A DNA stretch of 6,778 bases from Flavobacterium sp. (GCA_027483785.1 JAIXTU010000071.1:1-6778); one strand, 5' to 3'; positions 1-6,048 are shown, counted from the stretch's first letter. A program made the numbers and translations. Notes: generated from the sequence alone by a model not told the origin.

Positions 1-91
1 GTCTAGCTTCTAGCTTCCCCAAAACGATACGTAAAGTGGTGAACGTCGCGAAGTCTAGCTTCTAGCTTCCCCAAAACGATACGCAAAGTGG
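1..91. repeat. 39-base direct repeat, two copies with 52-base period
   Basis: Copies at 1-39 and 53-91 differ at one base (T32 versus C84). Each begins with two heptamer units of TCTAGCT and ends in GATACGYAAAGTGG. The 13-base spacer at 40-52 also recurs, with one mismatch, before a third and more diverged copy at 6541-6587. The first copy starts at the window edge, so the array may continue to the left. Function unknown; it looks like a dispersed intergenic repeat and is not a CRISPR array, because there are only two units and the spacer is short and itself conserved. Confidence 0.85.
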
Positions 92-106
92 CAAACTCAT
101 CGTAGT

Positions 107-137
107 CTTAATACTTAATACTCCCATCTTAATACTC
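107..137. repeat. CTTAATA heptamer repeat
   Basis: CTTAATA occurs at 107-113, 114-120 and 128-134, with a diverged seven-base unit (CTCCCAT) holding the phase at 121-127. It lies 40-70 bases ahead of the exonuclease start, so it overlaps where that gene's promoter should be. No convincing TTTG/TAnnTTTG promoter pair was found here; TACCTTTA at 148-155 matches seven of eight positions of the -7 box but has no TTTG partner at the usual distance. Confidence 0.65.
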
Positions 138-175
138 TAAAAATCCCTACCTTTACCACTCTAAACTTACACGCC

Positions 176-889
176 ATGATAGAAAAAATTAATGTATCGC
201 ATTTGTTGTTTATTGATATCGAGACGGTTCCGTTAGCGGCCGATTTTTCGCAACTCGATACCGAATCCCAAGAACTTTTCGAAGAAAAAACCCGTTACCA
301 ACGCAAGGAAGGTGAAACGGCAGAAGCTTTTTACCAGAAAGCCGGCATTTGGGCCGAGTTTGGTAAAATCATTTGCATTTCGCTTGGGCAGTTTGCCATA
401 CGGCGCGATGTTCGAAATTTTCGCGTAACCTCGTTTTACGGCGAGGAGCCACAGTTGTTAAAGGAATTCGCCAACCACCTGTCGCAGAACTACGAGTCGG
501 CGCAATACGTGTTTTGCGGACACAACATTAAGGAGTTCGATTTACCGTATTTGTGTCGGCGTTTTCTCATTAACGGCATAAAACTTCCCGAGAAATTGCA
601 ATTTTTTGGAAAGAAACCTTGGGAAATCGCGCACATCGACACGCTCGAGTTGTGGAAGTTCGGCGATTTTAAGCACTACACCTCGCTCAAATTACTGACG
701 TCTGTTTTAGGCATTCCGAGCAGCAAAGACGACATTTCCGGCGCCGATGTAGCCGACGTTTTTTACCGCGAAAACAACATCGACCGCATCATCCTCTACT
801 GCGAGAAAGACGTTATAGCCTGCGCTCAAGTACTGCTCCGCCTGCGCAACGAACCCCTTCTAGATCCCGACGAAATCCTAAAGTTTTAA
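176..889 (+). CDS. 3'-5' exonuclease, DNA polymerase B exonuclease-like (DEDDy)
   Basis: Predicted cytoplasmic 3'-5' exonuclease of the RNase H-like fold, resembling the family annotated as predicted 3'-5' exonuclease related to the exonuclease domain of PolB. Three exonuclease motifs are visible in order: ExoI as D14-I-E16-T near the N terminus, ExoII as H116-N117 followed by F121-D122, and ExoIII as Y208-x3-D212, the YxxxD form that places it in the DEDDy subgroup. The four acidic residues are expected to bind two metal ions. At 237 residues it is a stand-alone nuclease domain with no polymerase part. The ATG at 176 puts ExoI at residue 14, as expected for a complete domain, and no earlier in-frame start is needed. 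There is no clear Shine-Dalgarno sequence, usual for Bacteroidota. Its physiological substrate is not known to me; a repair or proofreading-like role is inferred. It is more GC-rich than the genes that follow and is probably native to the chromosome. Confidence 0.9.
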   Translation: MIEKINVSHLLFIDIETVPLAADFSQLDTESQELFEEKTRYQRKEGETAEAFYQKAGIWAEFGKIICISLGQFAIRRDVRNFRVTSFYGEEPQLLKEFANHLSQNYESAQYVFCGHNIKEFDLPYLCRRFLINGIKLPEKLQFFGKKPWEIAHIDTLELWKFGDFKHYTSLKLLTSVLGIPSSKDDISGADVADVFYRENNIDRIILYCEKDVIACAQVLLRLRNEPLLDPDEILKF

Positions 890-914
890 GCACTAAGGAG
901 TAGCTGTGTTATTT

Positions 915-1044
915 GGGCGTTGCCCGCTTAGCATCCGTACGAAAAGGGTGTCAAGCGGGCCGGGCTGTTCGCTGCAATCTGCCACTCGGCAACCGCCGCT
1001 CGTGGCGGGATTTCCGCTGCCATCCCTAACGCAAAATCGTTACC
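915..1044 (+). repeat. structured palindromic repeat, element A
   Basis: This element fills the centre of the 324-base gap between the exonuclease and the next gene. GCGTT (917-921) pairs with AACGC (1028-1032) as an outer stem. Inside it GCCCGCTT (922-929) pairs perfectly with AAGCGGGC (953-960), and CCGCC (993-997) pairs with GGCGG (1004-1008). The core carries two related half-motifs, TTCGCTGCAATC (969-980) and TTCCGCTGCCATCC (1012-1025). The same architecture recurs at 6141-6279 (B) and, inverted, at 6619-6711 (C); the last twelve bases (1033-1044) match the flank of C exactly in inverted orientation. I recall similar elements between genes of many flavobacteria but know no formal name. 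It could be a non-autonomous mobile repeat, an mRNA-end hairpin, or both. The open frame across it (906-1142) has repeat-derived composition and is not a gene. Confidence 0.7.
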
Positions 1045-1097
1045 GAAAAGAGGGGTTGGAGAAACGTTTGTGCCCAAAATTAACATGCGATAACATG

Positions 1098-1140
1098 AAA
1101 AATCGTTTTTTTCTAAAAATTTACAGAGCGTTCGATTTTT
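1098..1140. other. inverted repeat, weak hairpin
   Basis: AAAAATCG (1098-1105) and CGATTTTT (1133-1140) are perfect inverted copies separated by 27 bases, and a T-run follows the left arm at 1106-1112. It could mark the end of the exonuclease transcript, but the loop is long and no T-run follows the right arm, so it is not a convincing intrinsic terminator. Just upstream TAACATG occurs twice (1081-1087 and 1091-1097). Confidence 0.3.
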
Positions 1141-1213
1141 GAGTAAATTGGAAGCGGGAAAGATTTGATCTTTATTTTTCTTTCTTTAGTAAAAAGCTAC
1201 AAATCTCAATTAA

Positions 1214-1567
1214 ATGGTTATGAGTCAAGTTCATTTTAAATATCGCGTTCATCCTGGCGATTTTTTTCGAAATGCCGAGATTGCAAAACTTCCTGATCCG
1301 GCACATAATTTCGAAGGATTTTTAATTTGGTTTCTAGACAACTATCAATCGGACTCGCGAGTCGCATATATTGACGATTTATCAAAAGCTATTGAAGAAG
1401 AGCACATTACAACTATTTTGATTGGCGATAAATCATTTAAGAACAAATCCGAAATACAAAATGAAATTGAGGTGATCGAAAACGAACTAAAAGCCGAAGC
1501 TTACGAAAATTTCTATCGGTTGTTGCGAGAAAACAAAATTGAAATAATCACCGATTATGAAAAATAG
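1214..1567 (+). CDS. hypothetical protein, 117 residues
   Basis: I do not recognise this protein. It is soluble by appearance, with no signal peptide, membrane segment, cysteine pair or helix-turn-helix. The first half contains an aromatic-rich stretch (FEGFLIWFLDNY, about 33-44) followed by a likely beta-strand (TTILIGD, about 66-72). The second half (about 75-110) is rich in E, K and N and looks like one long charged helix. The start may be 1214 or the second ATG at 1220, two codons later. The coding sequence is AT-rich like the restriction-modification genes 260 bases downstream and unlike the exonuclease upstream, so it probably arrived with them. A weak -7-like box TATTTTTC (1173-1180) lies upstream, with TTG (1148-1150) at a slightly long spacing. 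Reality as a gene is supported by length, codon-like composition and plausible secondary structure; the function is open. Confidence 0.65.
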   Translation: MVMSQVHFKYRVHPGDFFRNAEIAKLPDPAHNFEGFLIWFLDNYQSDSRVAYIDDLSKAIEEEHITTILIGDKSFKNKSEIQNEIEVIENELKAEAYENFYRLLRENKIEIITDYEK

Positions 1568-1757
1568 TAATTGGAAAAGAGAAGCTCGAAAGTAATCACC
1601 CTATTTTAAGTCAAGAGAGTTTAAGGATTTACCCAGCATCTAGTGCAACCAATCATTTTGAGGCTTGGATTCTTTTTGCGCAAAGACGTTAAGTAAACAG
1701 CGTGTATGTCTTGAAATGATCGAATTTGATCATCAACATGAAGAATTAATTGACTAA
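1557..1757 (+). pseudogene. possible frame-disrupted small gene
   Basis: Three short open stretches run head to tail. From the ATG at 1557, overlapping the preceding stop, a frame reads MKNSNWKREARK and stops at 1593-1595. The frame one base later is open from 1561 to 1692 and reads protein-like sequence, including LRIYPASSATNHFEAW. Near the T-run at 1672-1676 the reading could return to the first frame, open from 1662 to the stop at 1755-1757 and ending EMIEFDHQHEELID. Joined, they would give a peptide of roughly 60-65 residues translationally coupled to the 117-residue gene. The alternative is plain non-coding DNA, since open frames of about 40 codons arise by chance in such sequence. The family is unrecognised. 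Confidence 0.28.
1716..1733. promoter_or_regulatory. 18-base near-perfect palindrome, candidate operator
   Basis: ATGATCGAATTTGATCAT is symmetric at eight of its nine base pairs (the mismatch is G1722 against T1727). It lies 94 bases ahead of the methyltransferase start and about 30 bases ahead of the putative -33 box. Xre-type repressors bind palindromes of about this size. Part of it (GAATTTGAT, 1722-1730) recurs inverted at 1776-1784 inside the candidate promoter, as expected of related half-sites. Binding by the methyltransferase HTH is inferred, not shown. The same bases could also be codons of the possible broken gene here. Confidence 0.4.
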
Positions 1758-1760
1758 TTT

Positions 1761-1783
1761 AATTTGCTTTTCACAATCAAATT
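1761..1783. promoter_or_regulatory. inverted repeat over the promoter, candidate operator
   Basis: AATTTG (1761-1766) and CAAATT (1778-1783) are inverted copies with an 11-base spacer. The left arm contains the putative -33 element and the right arm lies in the promoter spacer, so a protein bound here would block RNA polymerase. That is the layout expected for autorepression by the HTH fused to the downstream methyltransferase. In AT-rich DNA a six-base arm alone is weak evidence. Confidence 0.38.
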
Positions 1784-1794
1784 CCAGATATTTG
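1763..1794 (+). promoter_or_regulatory. candidate promoter of the restriction-modification operon
   Basis: TTTG (1763-1766) is followed after 20 bases by GATATTTG (1787-1794). This fits the Bacteroidota consensus of a TTTG -33 box and a TAnnTTTG -7 box with about 19-21 bases between them; only the first base of the -7 box deviates. Transcription would begin around 1800, leaving a leader of some 25-30 bases before the methyltransferase ATG at 1828. Confidence 0.45.
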
Positions 1795-1827
1795 GACAAC
1801 AATAGCCCAAATAAATTGTAGTTAGAG

Positions 1828-3306
1828 ATGAAAGTAACTTTTGGAGAGTATATTAAAAAAAGGCGAACGGAATTAGGATTCCCTTTACATAGAGTCGCTT
1901 CGCATCTTAACATTGACCTTTCAACTCTCGGAAAAATTGAAAAAGACGAGAGGTGTCTAAATTTAGAGCATTTCGATAGACTAGCTTTTATTTTGCAATT
2001 AGATAAAATCACACTATTAAATTATCACTATTCTACCAAAATTGTCGGGGAATTAAAAGAGTATCCTCAATATGATGAGGTTTTATCTATTGTTAGTGAA
2101 AATTTGAAAAATTGTGTATCTAAACAACAAACTTTAGAATTCGAAAAGAATTGGCAGGATAGACTTTTTTCAAATCCCGATGCAAAAATTAAAATCGGCA
2201 CTATGTTTTCAGGCATTGGAGCAATTGAATATGCCCTAAAGCGCGTTGGATTAAATAGTGAAATACAATTTGCTTGCGATATAGATGACTTTGTAAAGCG
2301 CAGTTATTTCGCAAATTATGAAATCGCAGCAAGTAATTGGTATAAAGACGTGTGCGATATTGACGGGTTAAAATATAGAGATACGATAGACTTATTAGTA
2401 GGAGGAAGTCCGTGTCAATCATTTTCAATGGTTGGTAAAAGAAAAGGATTTGATGATACTCGCGGTACTTTGTTTTATGAATTTGCAAGAGTTGTTAAGG
2501 AAAGTCAGCCAAATGTCTTCATATTTGAAAACGTGAAGGGTCTGATAAATCACGATAAAGGGAATACTTTTGAAACAATTAAAGCGACGTTTGACGAACT
2601 TGGCTACAAATATTTTTATCAAGTTTTAAACGCAAAAAACTACGGCATTCCTCAACATAGAGAAAGAATTTTCGTAATTGGATTTAAGGATAACTCCGTA
2701 CGATTTACTTTTCCTGAACCTATTCCGTTGGAACATAAAATGCAAGATTTTTTAGAAGACTTCACAGATAGCAAATATTATTTAAAAGAAAAAGGCGTCA
2801 AGTTTGTTACTAGTTCAAAAAACCGCAATAAACGATATACGCAAATAAATGGTGAAGTTGCACTTTGTCAAAAAGCCAATCAACAGTTTAACTGGCACGG
2901 TGATTTTATTTTTGAACAAGGGAACGAAGCTAATTTTACAGATTTTATTTTTGACATTAACGATGTTGAAGAGAAATACTACTTATCAGAAAAAGTTCGC
3001 GACTATGTTTTAAGCAGTGGCACAAAGTCTTTCAAAACATCTATTAAAACGGATTTAGAAGTAGCTAGACCGCTTTTACAATCAATGCACAAAATGCATC
3101 GAGCTGGGGTAGATAATTATGTAACTCATAAAGGAAGAATAAGGAAGCTAACTCCAAAAGAATGTTTACGATTGATGGGTTTTCGCGACGACTTTAAGCA
3201 AGTTGTAAGTGACACTCAAATGTATCGACAAGCAGGAAATAGTATTGTTGTAGATGTACTGATTGCAATACTTAAACAAATGGATATTACAAAATTTGTA
3301 AAATAA
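1828..3306 (+). CDS. DNA (cytosine-5) methyltransferase with N-terminal Xre-type HTH
   Basis: Modification enzyme of a type II restriction-modification system. It transfers a methyl group from S-adenosylmethionine to C5 of cytosine in a recognition site that cannot be read from the sequence, so protecting host DNA from the endonuclease encoded next. Residues about 5-60 form an Xre-like helix-turn-helix. The catalytic domain starts near 121 with motif I (FSGIG, 127-131). Motif IV is SPCQ with catalytic C196, motif VI is E234-N235-V236, motif VIII is QHRER (276-280), motif IX lies around 437-452 (RKLTPKECLRLMGF), and motif X is QAGNS (468-472). The target-recognition region is about 290-435. 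All key residues are intact. At 492 residues it is longer than minimal C5 enzymes because of the HTH and a large recognition region that contains KYYL-x-EK twice (316-322 and 383-389). In M.SsoII, M.EcoRII and M.MspI an N-terminal HTH represses the enzyme's own promoter; the same is inferred here from the inverted repeats at 1716-1783. AT-rich, probably acquired. Confidence 0.95.
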   Translation: MKVTFGEYIKKRRTELGFPLHRVASHLNIDLSTLGKIEKDERCLNLEHFDRLAFILQLDKITLLNYHYSTKIVGELKEYPQYDEVLSIVSENLKNCVSKQQTLEFEKNWQDRLFSNPDAKIKIGTMFSGIGAIEYALKRVGLNSEIQFACDIDDFVKRSYFANYEIAASNWYKDVCDIDGLKYRDTIDLLVGGSPCQSFSMVGKRKGFDDTRGTLFYEFARVVKESQPNVFIFENVKGLINHDKGNTFETIKATFDELGYKYFYQVLNAKNYGIPQHRERIFVIGFKDNSVRFTFPEPIPLEHKMQDFLEDFTDSKYYLKEKGVKFVTSSKNRNKRYTQINGEVALCQKANQQFNWHGDFIFEQGNEANFTDFIFDINDVEEKYYLSEKVRDYVLSSGTKSFKTSIKTDLEVARPLLQSMHKMHRAGVDNYVTHKGRIRKLTPKECLRLMGFRDDFKQVVSDTQMYRQAGNSIVVDVLIAILKQMDITKFVK

Positions 3307-3307
3307 C

Positions 3308-4405
3308 ATGGAGAACCATCAAAAGATTCAAATTGAAAGTAAGGAGTACTTCGTTACTGATTCGATCCAAAATTTGAGAGCAGAAGATAGCTTTATATAT
3401 AGAAAAAACAAACTAAAAATCTTTAAAGGAAACGGCGAGTCGAGAAAATATGTTGGTAGCTATACTGATAGTAGCGGAGAAAGGTTAAGTGATTTTTTTG
3501 AGTATAAGAATTGGGGACAAAGTATCAGTAATGTAAGGGAATATACTCCCATTCAACAGGGTACTTGCTTCTTTAGCAAATCGAACTTACTAAAATACTT
3601 ATACGACGCTAGAATCGAATATCAAAAGCAAGAACAAGTATATAAATTCGACATTTCGGAATTTTATTCGTCAAATCTTGAAAGTATTACTCAAATTCCC
3701 GAAGAAAAGATATTTTTCAGTATTTATGACGTATCGGATTTTGCAAACAGTAAATTAAGTCGCGGTTATATTCGTTCTAATGATAACATTTGGAATGTTT
3801 GGCGTAAAATAGTTTTGCCGAAGATCAGTTATTTGTCAATTTTAAAGCTCCTACCTGTAATTGGTAACAAAGAAAACCAAAAACCACTTTTTTACTTTAG
3901 AATTTTACTAGATTACCAATTTAGGTCAATTGTTCACCCGAAACTTATTGGTACGACAAGCGAATTTGAGATAATTCAAAAGCAAAAACGTGAAAGCACA
4001 AAATCTATCAGTAGATTAGGTTCAGAGCAGTTTAGAAGAAGAGTCATTGATCATATGCCTCAGTGTCCATTTACAAAAGTATCCGATGAAAAGCTTTTGA
4101 TTGCCAGCCATATAAAACCATACAGTGTTTGCATCAGGGAAGGTCGGGAAGAGCAGGCTGTGGATTATTTAAATGGTTTAAGTTTAACTCCAACTTATGA
4201 TAAACTTTTTGATCAAGGCTATATAACTTTCAAGGACAATGGTGACCTAATTTGTGGTACTTTATTATCCGCTTATACTTGGGAAAGATTAAATATTAAC
4301 CCTAATTCTAAAAACAATTTGAGAATATTTCCTGAAGGGCGTCAGGAATATCTAGATTATCACAGGAAATTCGTATTCCAAGACGATATAAATGATTTGT
4401 TTTAG
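3308..4405 (+). CDS. type II restriction endonuclease, HNH family
   Basis: Predicted to cut DNA lacking the methylation made by the upstream enzyme. The C-terminal part is an HNH_2-like nuclease domain, about residues 250-312: C253-P-F-T, then S267-H268-I269-K270-P271 carrying the metal-site histidine, N289-G290 before LSLTPTYDKLFD, and F301-D302-x-G304. A helix with RQEYLDYHRKFVF (345-357) closes the protein. The N-terminal 240 residues match no domain I recognise and are the likely site of DNA recognition and dimerisation. At 365 residues it is complete: ATG, intact motifs, normal stop. It begins one base after the methyltransferase stop (TAA-C-ATG), so the two are surely cotranscribed and probably translationally coupled, which ties endonuclease level to methyltransferase level. 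The assignment as the partner restriction enzyme rests on HNH motif plus position. HNH enzymes of this type also occur as stand-alone nucleases, but the pairing makes restriction much more likely. Confidence 0.85.
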   Translation: MENHQKIQIESKEYFVTDSIQNLRAEDSFIYRKNKLKIFKGNGESRKYVGSYTDSSGERLSDFFEYKNWGQSISNVREYTPIQQGTCFFSKSNLLKYLYDARIEYQKQEQVYKFDISEFYSSNLESITQIPEEKIFFSIYDVSDFANSKLSRGYIRSNDNIWNVWRKIVLPKISYLSILKLLPVIGNKENQKPLFYFRILLDYQFRSIVHPKLIGTTSEFEIIQKQKRESTKSISRLGSEQFRRRVIDHMPQCPFTKVSDEKLLIASHIKPYSVCIREGREEQAVDYLNGLSLTPTYDKLFDQGYITFKDNGDLICGTLLSAYTWERLNINPNSKNNLRIFPEGRQEYLDYHRKFVFQDDINDLF

Positions 4406-4413
4406 TAAAACAG

Positions 4414-4440
4414 AAACTATGCAGATTAAGTCTGTAGTTT
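4414..4440 (+). other. hairpin just after the endonuclease gene
   Basis: AAACTA (4414-4419) pairs with TAGTTT (4435-4440) and CAGA (4422-4425) with TCTG (4431-4434), leaving a two-base bulge and the loop TTAAG. Ten base pairs start nine bases after the endonuclease stop. There is no T-run behind it, so it is more likely a transcript-end stabiliser or pause site than a terminator by itself. Confidence 0.45.
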
Positions 4441-4453
4441 GATCTTGATACCC

Positions 4454-4490
4454 CACAAAAAAACTCCAATTTCTCGGAGTTTCGTTTTTT
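4454..4490. terminator. bidirectional intrinsic terminator for the RM operon and glyS
   Basis: AAACTCC (4461-4467) and GGAGTTT (4476-4482) form a perfect seven-pair stem with an eight-base loop. On the plus strand the stem is followed by CGTTTTTT (4483-4490); on the minus strand the A-run at 4456-4463 becomes a T-run. It therefore serves both convergent transcripts. The plus-strand T-run overlaps the glyS stop codon (4489-4491), so the last glyS codons and the terminator share bases. Confidence 0.85.
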
Positions 4491-6033
4491 AAAAACACTT
4501 CTTCAACCACTGTTTTAAACTCGTGGCTTCGTGTATGATGCTCTCGAGATCCGTGATTTTTACGCGTTCTTGCTGCATGCTGTCGCGGTGGCGGATGGTA
4601 ACTGTTTGGTCGTCGAGTGTTTGGTGATCAACCGTTACGCAAAACGGTGTTCCTAATGCGTCTTGGCGGCGGTAACGTCTGCCTACAGCGTCTTTTTCGT
4701 CGTACGCCACGGTGGTTTCCCAACGCAAGTCGTCGCAAATGCTTTTGGCGAGTTCCGGTAAGCCGTCTTTTTTCACCAAAGGTAAAACGGCTACTTTGGT
4801 TGGTGCCAAAACGCTCGGAAGCTTTAAAACGGTGCGTGTTGAACCGTCTTCCAGCGTTTCTTCGGTAAGTGCTGTGGCAAAAACCGCCAAGAACATACGG
4901 TCGAGACCCACCGAGGTTTCTACCACATAAGGCGTATAATTTTTGTTTTCTTCGGCATCGAAATACTGCATTTTGCGTCCGGAGTACTGTTCGTGCGCTT
5001 TTAAATCGAAATCGGTACGGGAGTGAATACCTTCTAATTCTTTAAATCCGAACGGAAATTCAAACTCAATATCGGCTGCCGCATTGGCGTAGTGTGCTAA
5101 TTTTTCATGATCGTGAAAACGGTATTTCTCCCGACCCAAACCAAGCGATAAGTGCCAGTTTAAGCGCGTTTCTTTCCAGTATTCGTACCATTTCATTTCG
5201 TCGCCGGGTTTCACAAAAAACTGCATTTCCATTTGCTCGAATTCGCGCATGCGGAAAATAAATTGGCGTGCTACGATTTCATTTCGAAATGCCTTTCCGG
5301 TTTGAGCAATACCAAACGGAATTTTCATACGTCCCGATTTCTGCACGTTCAAAAAGTTCACAAAAATACCTTGAGCCGTTTCCGGGCGTAAGTACAAATC
5401 CATGGCGTTTTCTGCCGAAGCGCCTAATTTGGTGCCAAACATCAGGTTAAATTGGCGCACTTCCGTCCAGTTTTTAGAACCGGTATCTGGGTCGGCAATT
5501 TCCAATTCTTCGATGAGTGCTTTCACATCGTCGAGTTCGCCGGCATCGAGCGATTTCGCCATGCGTTGTAAAATGGCTTTCTTTTTCTCCAAATATTCCA
5601 CCACACGTGCGTTGGTGGTTACAAAGGTTTGCTCGTCGAAGGCATCGCCAAAACGCGCTTTAGCTTTTTCGATTTCCTTGTTGGCTTTTTGCTGTAATTT
5701 CTCGCAGTAATCTTCGATAAGCACGTCGGCACGGTAGCGTTTTTTCGAGTCTTTATTGTCGATTAACGGGTCGTTAAACGCATCTACGTGTCCGGAAGCT
5801 TTCCAGGTGGTTGGGTGCATGAGAATTGCGGCGTCGAGACCTACAATATTGTCGTGCATTTGCACCATCGCGGCCCACCAGTATTCGCGGATGTTTTTCT
5901 TAAGTTCTACGCCGTTTTGTGCATAATCGTACACAGCACTCAGGCCGTCGTACACTTCGCTCGAAGGGAAAATAAATCCGTATTCCTTAGCGTGTGATAC
6001 AACGTTCTTAAATAAATCGTCTTGTTTTGCCAT
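4489..6033 (-). CDS. glyS: glycine--tRNA ligase, dimeric (alpha2) type
   Basis: Class II aminoacyl-tRNA synthetase that charges tRNA-Gly with glycine in the cytoplasm; essential for translation. It is the single-chain homodimeric form (also named glyQS), not the alpha/beta tetramer. The N terminus has the typical GFIFPSSEVYDGLSAVYDYAQNG (19-41), including the SSE/GL signature. Class II motifs follow: LRPETAQGIF (215-224), motif 2 with F249-R-N-E252 and downstream RMREFEQME (261-269), and motif 3 ETSVGLDR (372-379). The anticodon-binding domain spans about 410-505 and contains GRRYRRQDALGTPFCVTVD (451-469). An insertion between about 85 and 195, rich in K and E, is usual for the family. The 514-residue length is normal. 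The start is fixed by the conserved N terminus and by a -7 box seven bases upstream. It converges on the restriction genes and shares their terminator. Composition resembles the exonuclease gene, so it is taken as native chromosome. Confidence 0.98.
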   Translation of the reverse strand: MAKQDDLFKNVVSHAKEYGFIFPSSEVYDGLSAVYDYAQNGVELKKNIREYWWAAMVQMHDNIVGLDAAILMHPTTWKASGHVDAFNDPLIDNKDSKKRYRADVLIEDYCEKLQQKANKEIEKAKARFGDAFDEQTFVTTNARVVEYLEKKKAILQRMAKSLDAGELDDVKALIEELEIADPDTGSKNWTEVRQFNLMFGTKLGASAENAMDLYLRPETAQGIFVNFLNVQKSGRMKIPFGIAQTGKAFRNEIVARQFIFRMREFEQMEMQFFVKPGDEMKWYEYWKETRLNWHLSLGLGREKYRFHDHEKLAHYANAAADIEFEFPFGFKELEGIHSRTDFDLKAHEQYSGRKMQYFDAEENKNYTPYVVETSVGLDRMFLAVFATALTEETLEDGSTRTVLKLPSVLAPTKVAVLPLVKKDGLPELAKSICDDLRWETTVAYDEKDAVGRRYRRQDALGTPFCVTVDHQTLDDQTVTIRHRDSMQQERVKITDLESIIHEATSLKQWLKKCF

Positions 6034-6040
6034 AATGTTG

Positions 6041-6048
6041 CAAAAGTA
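6041..6048 (-). promoter_or_regulatory. glyS promoter -7 box
   Basis: On the minus strand TACTTTTG is a perfect TAnnTTTG match and ends seven bases before the glyS ATG. No good TTTG -33 box lies 19-21 bases further up; the closest TTTTG is too distant. If the -7 box is used, the transcript starts at or within a few bases of the ATG, giving a leaderless or nearly leaderless mRNA. Confidence 0.55.

Noticed and set aside
1..91. CRISPR array
   Set aside because: Only two repeats with a 13-base spacer that is itself conserved at another site; no cas genes.
906..1142. 78-codon open frame on the plus strand
   Set aside because: It runs straight through palindromic element A and an AT-rich tail; the composition is explained by the repeat and the translation shows no protein-like pattern.
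1142..1576. Direct repeat flanking the 117-residue gene (AGTAAATTGGAA at 1142-1153, AGTAATTGGAA at 1566-1576)
   Set aside because: Short, needs a one-base gap, and lies in AT-rich DNA; not enough to call a target duplication.
1746..2012. 88-codon open frame on the minus strand
   Set aside because: It lies antisense over the promoter and HTH-coding part of the methyltransferase, with no recognisable features.
2201..2622. Two overlapping minus-strand open frames inside the methyltransferase
   Set aside because: Antisense shadows of conserved methyltransferase motifs.
4617..5997. Several plus-strand open frames opposite glyS
   Set aside because: Shadows of a fully conserved glyS coding sequence on the other strand.
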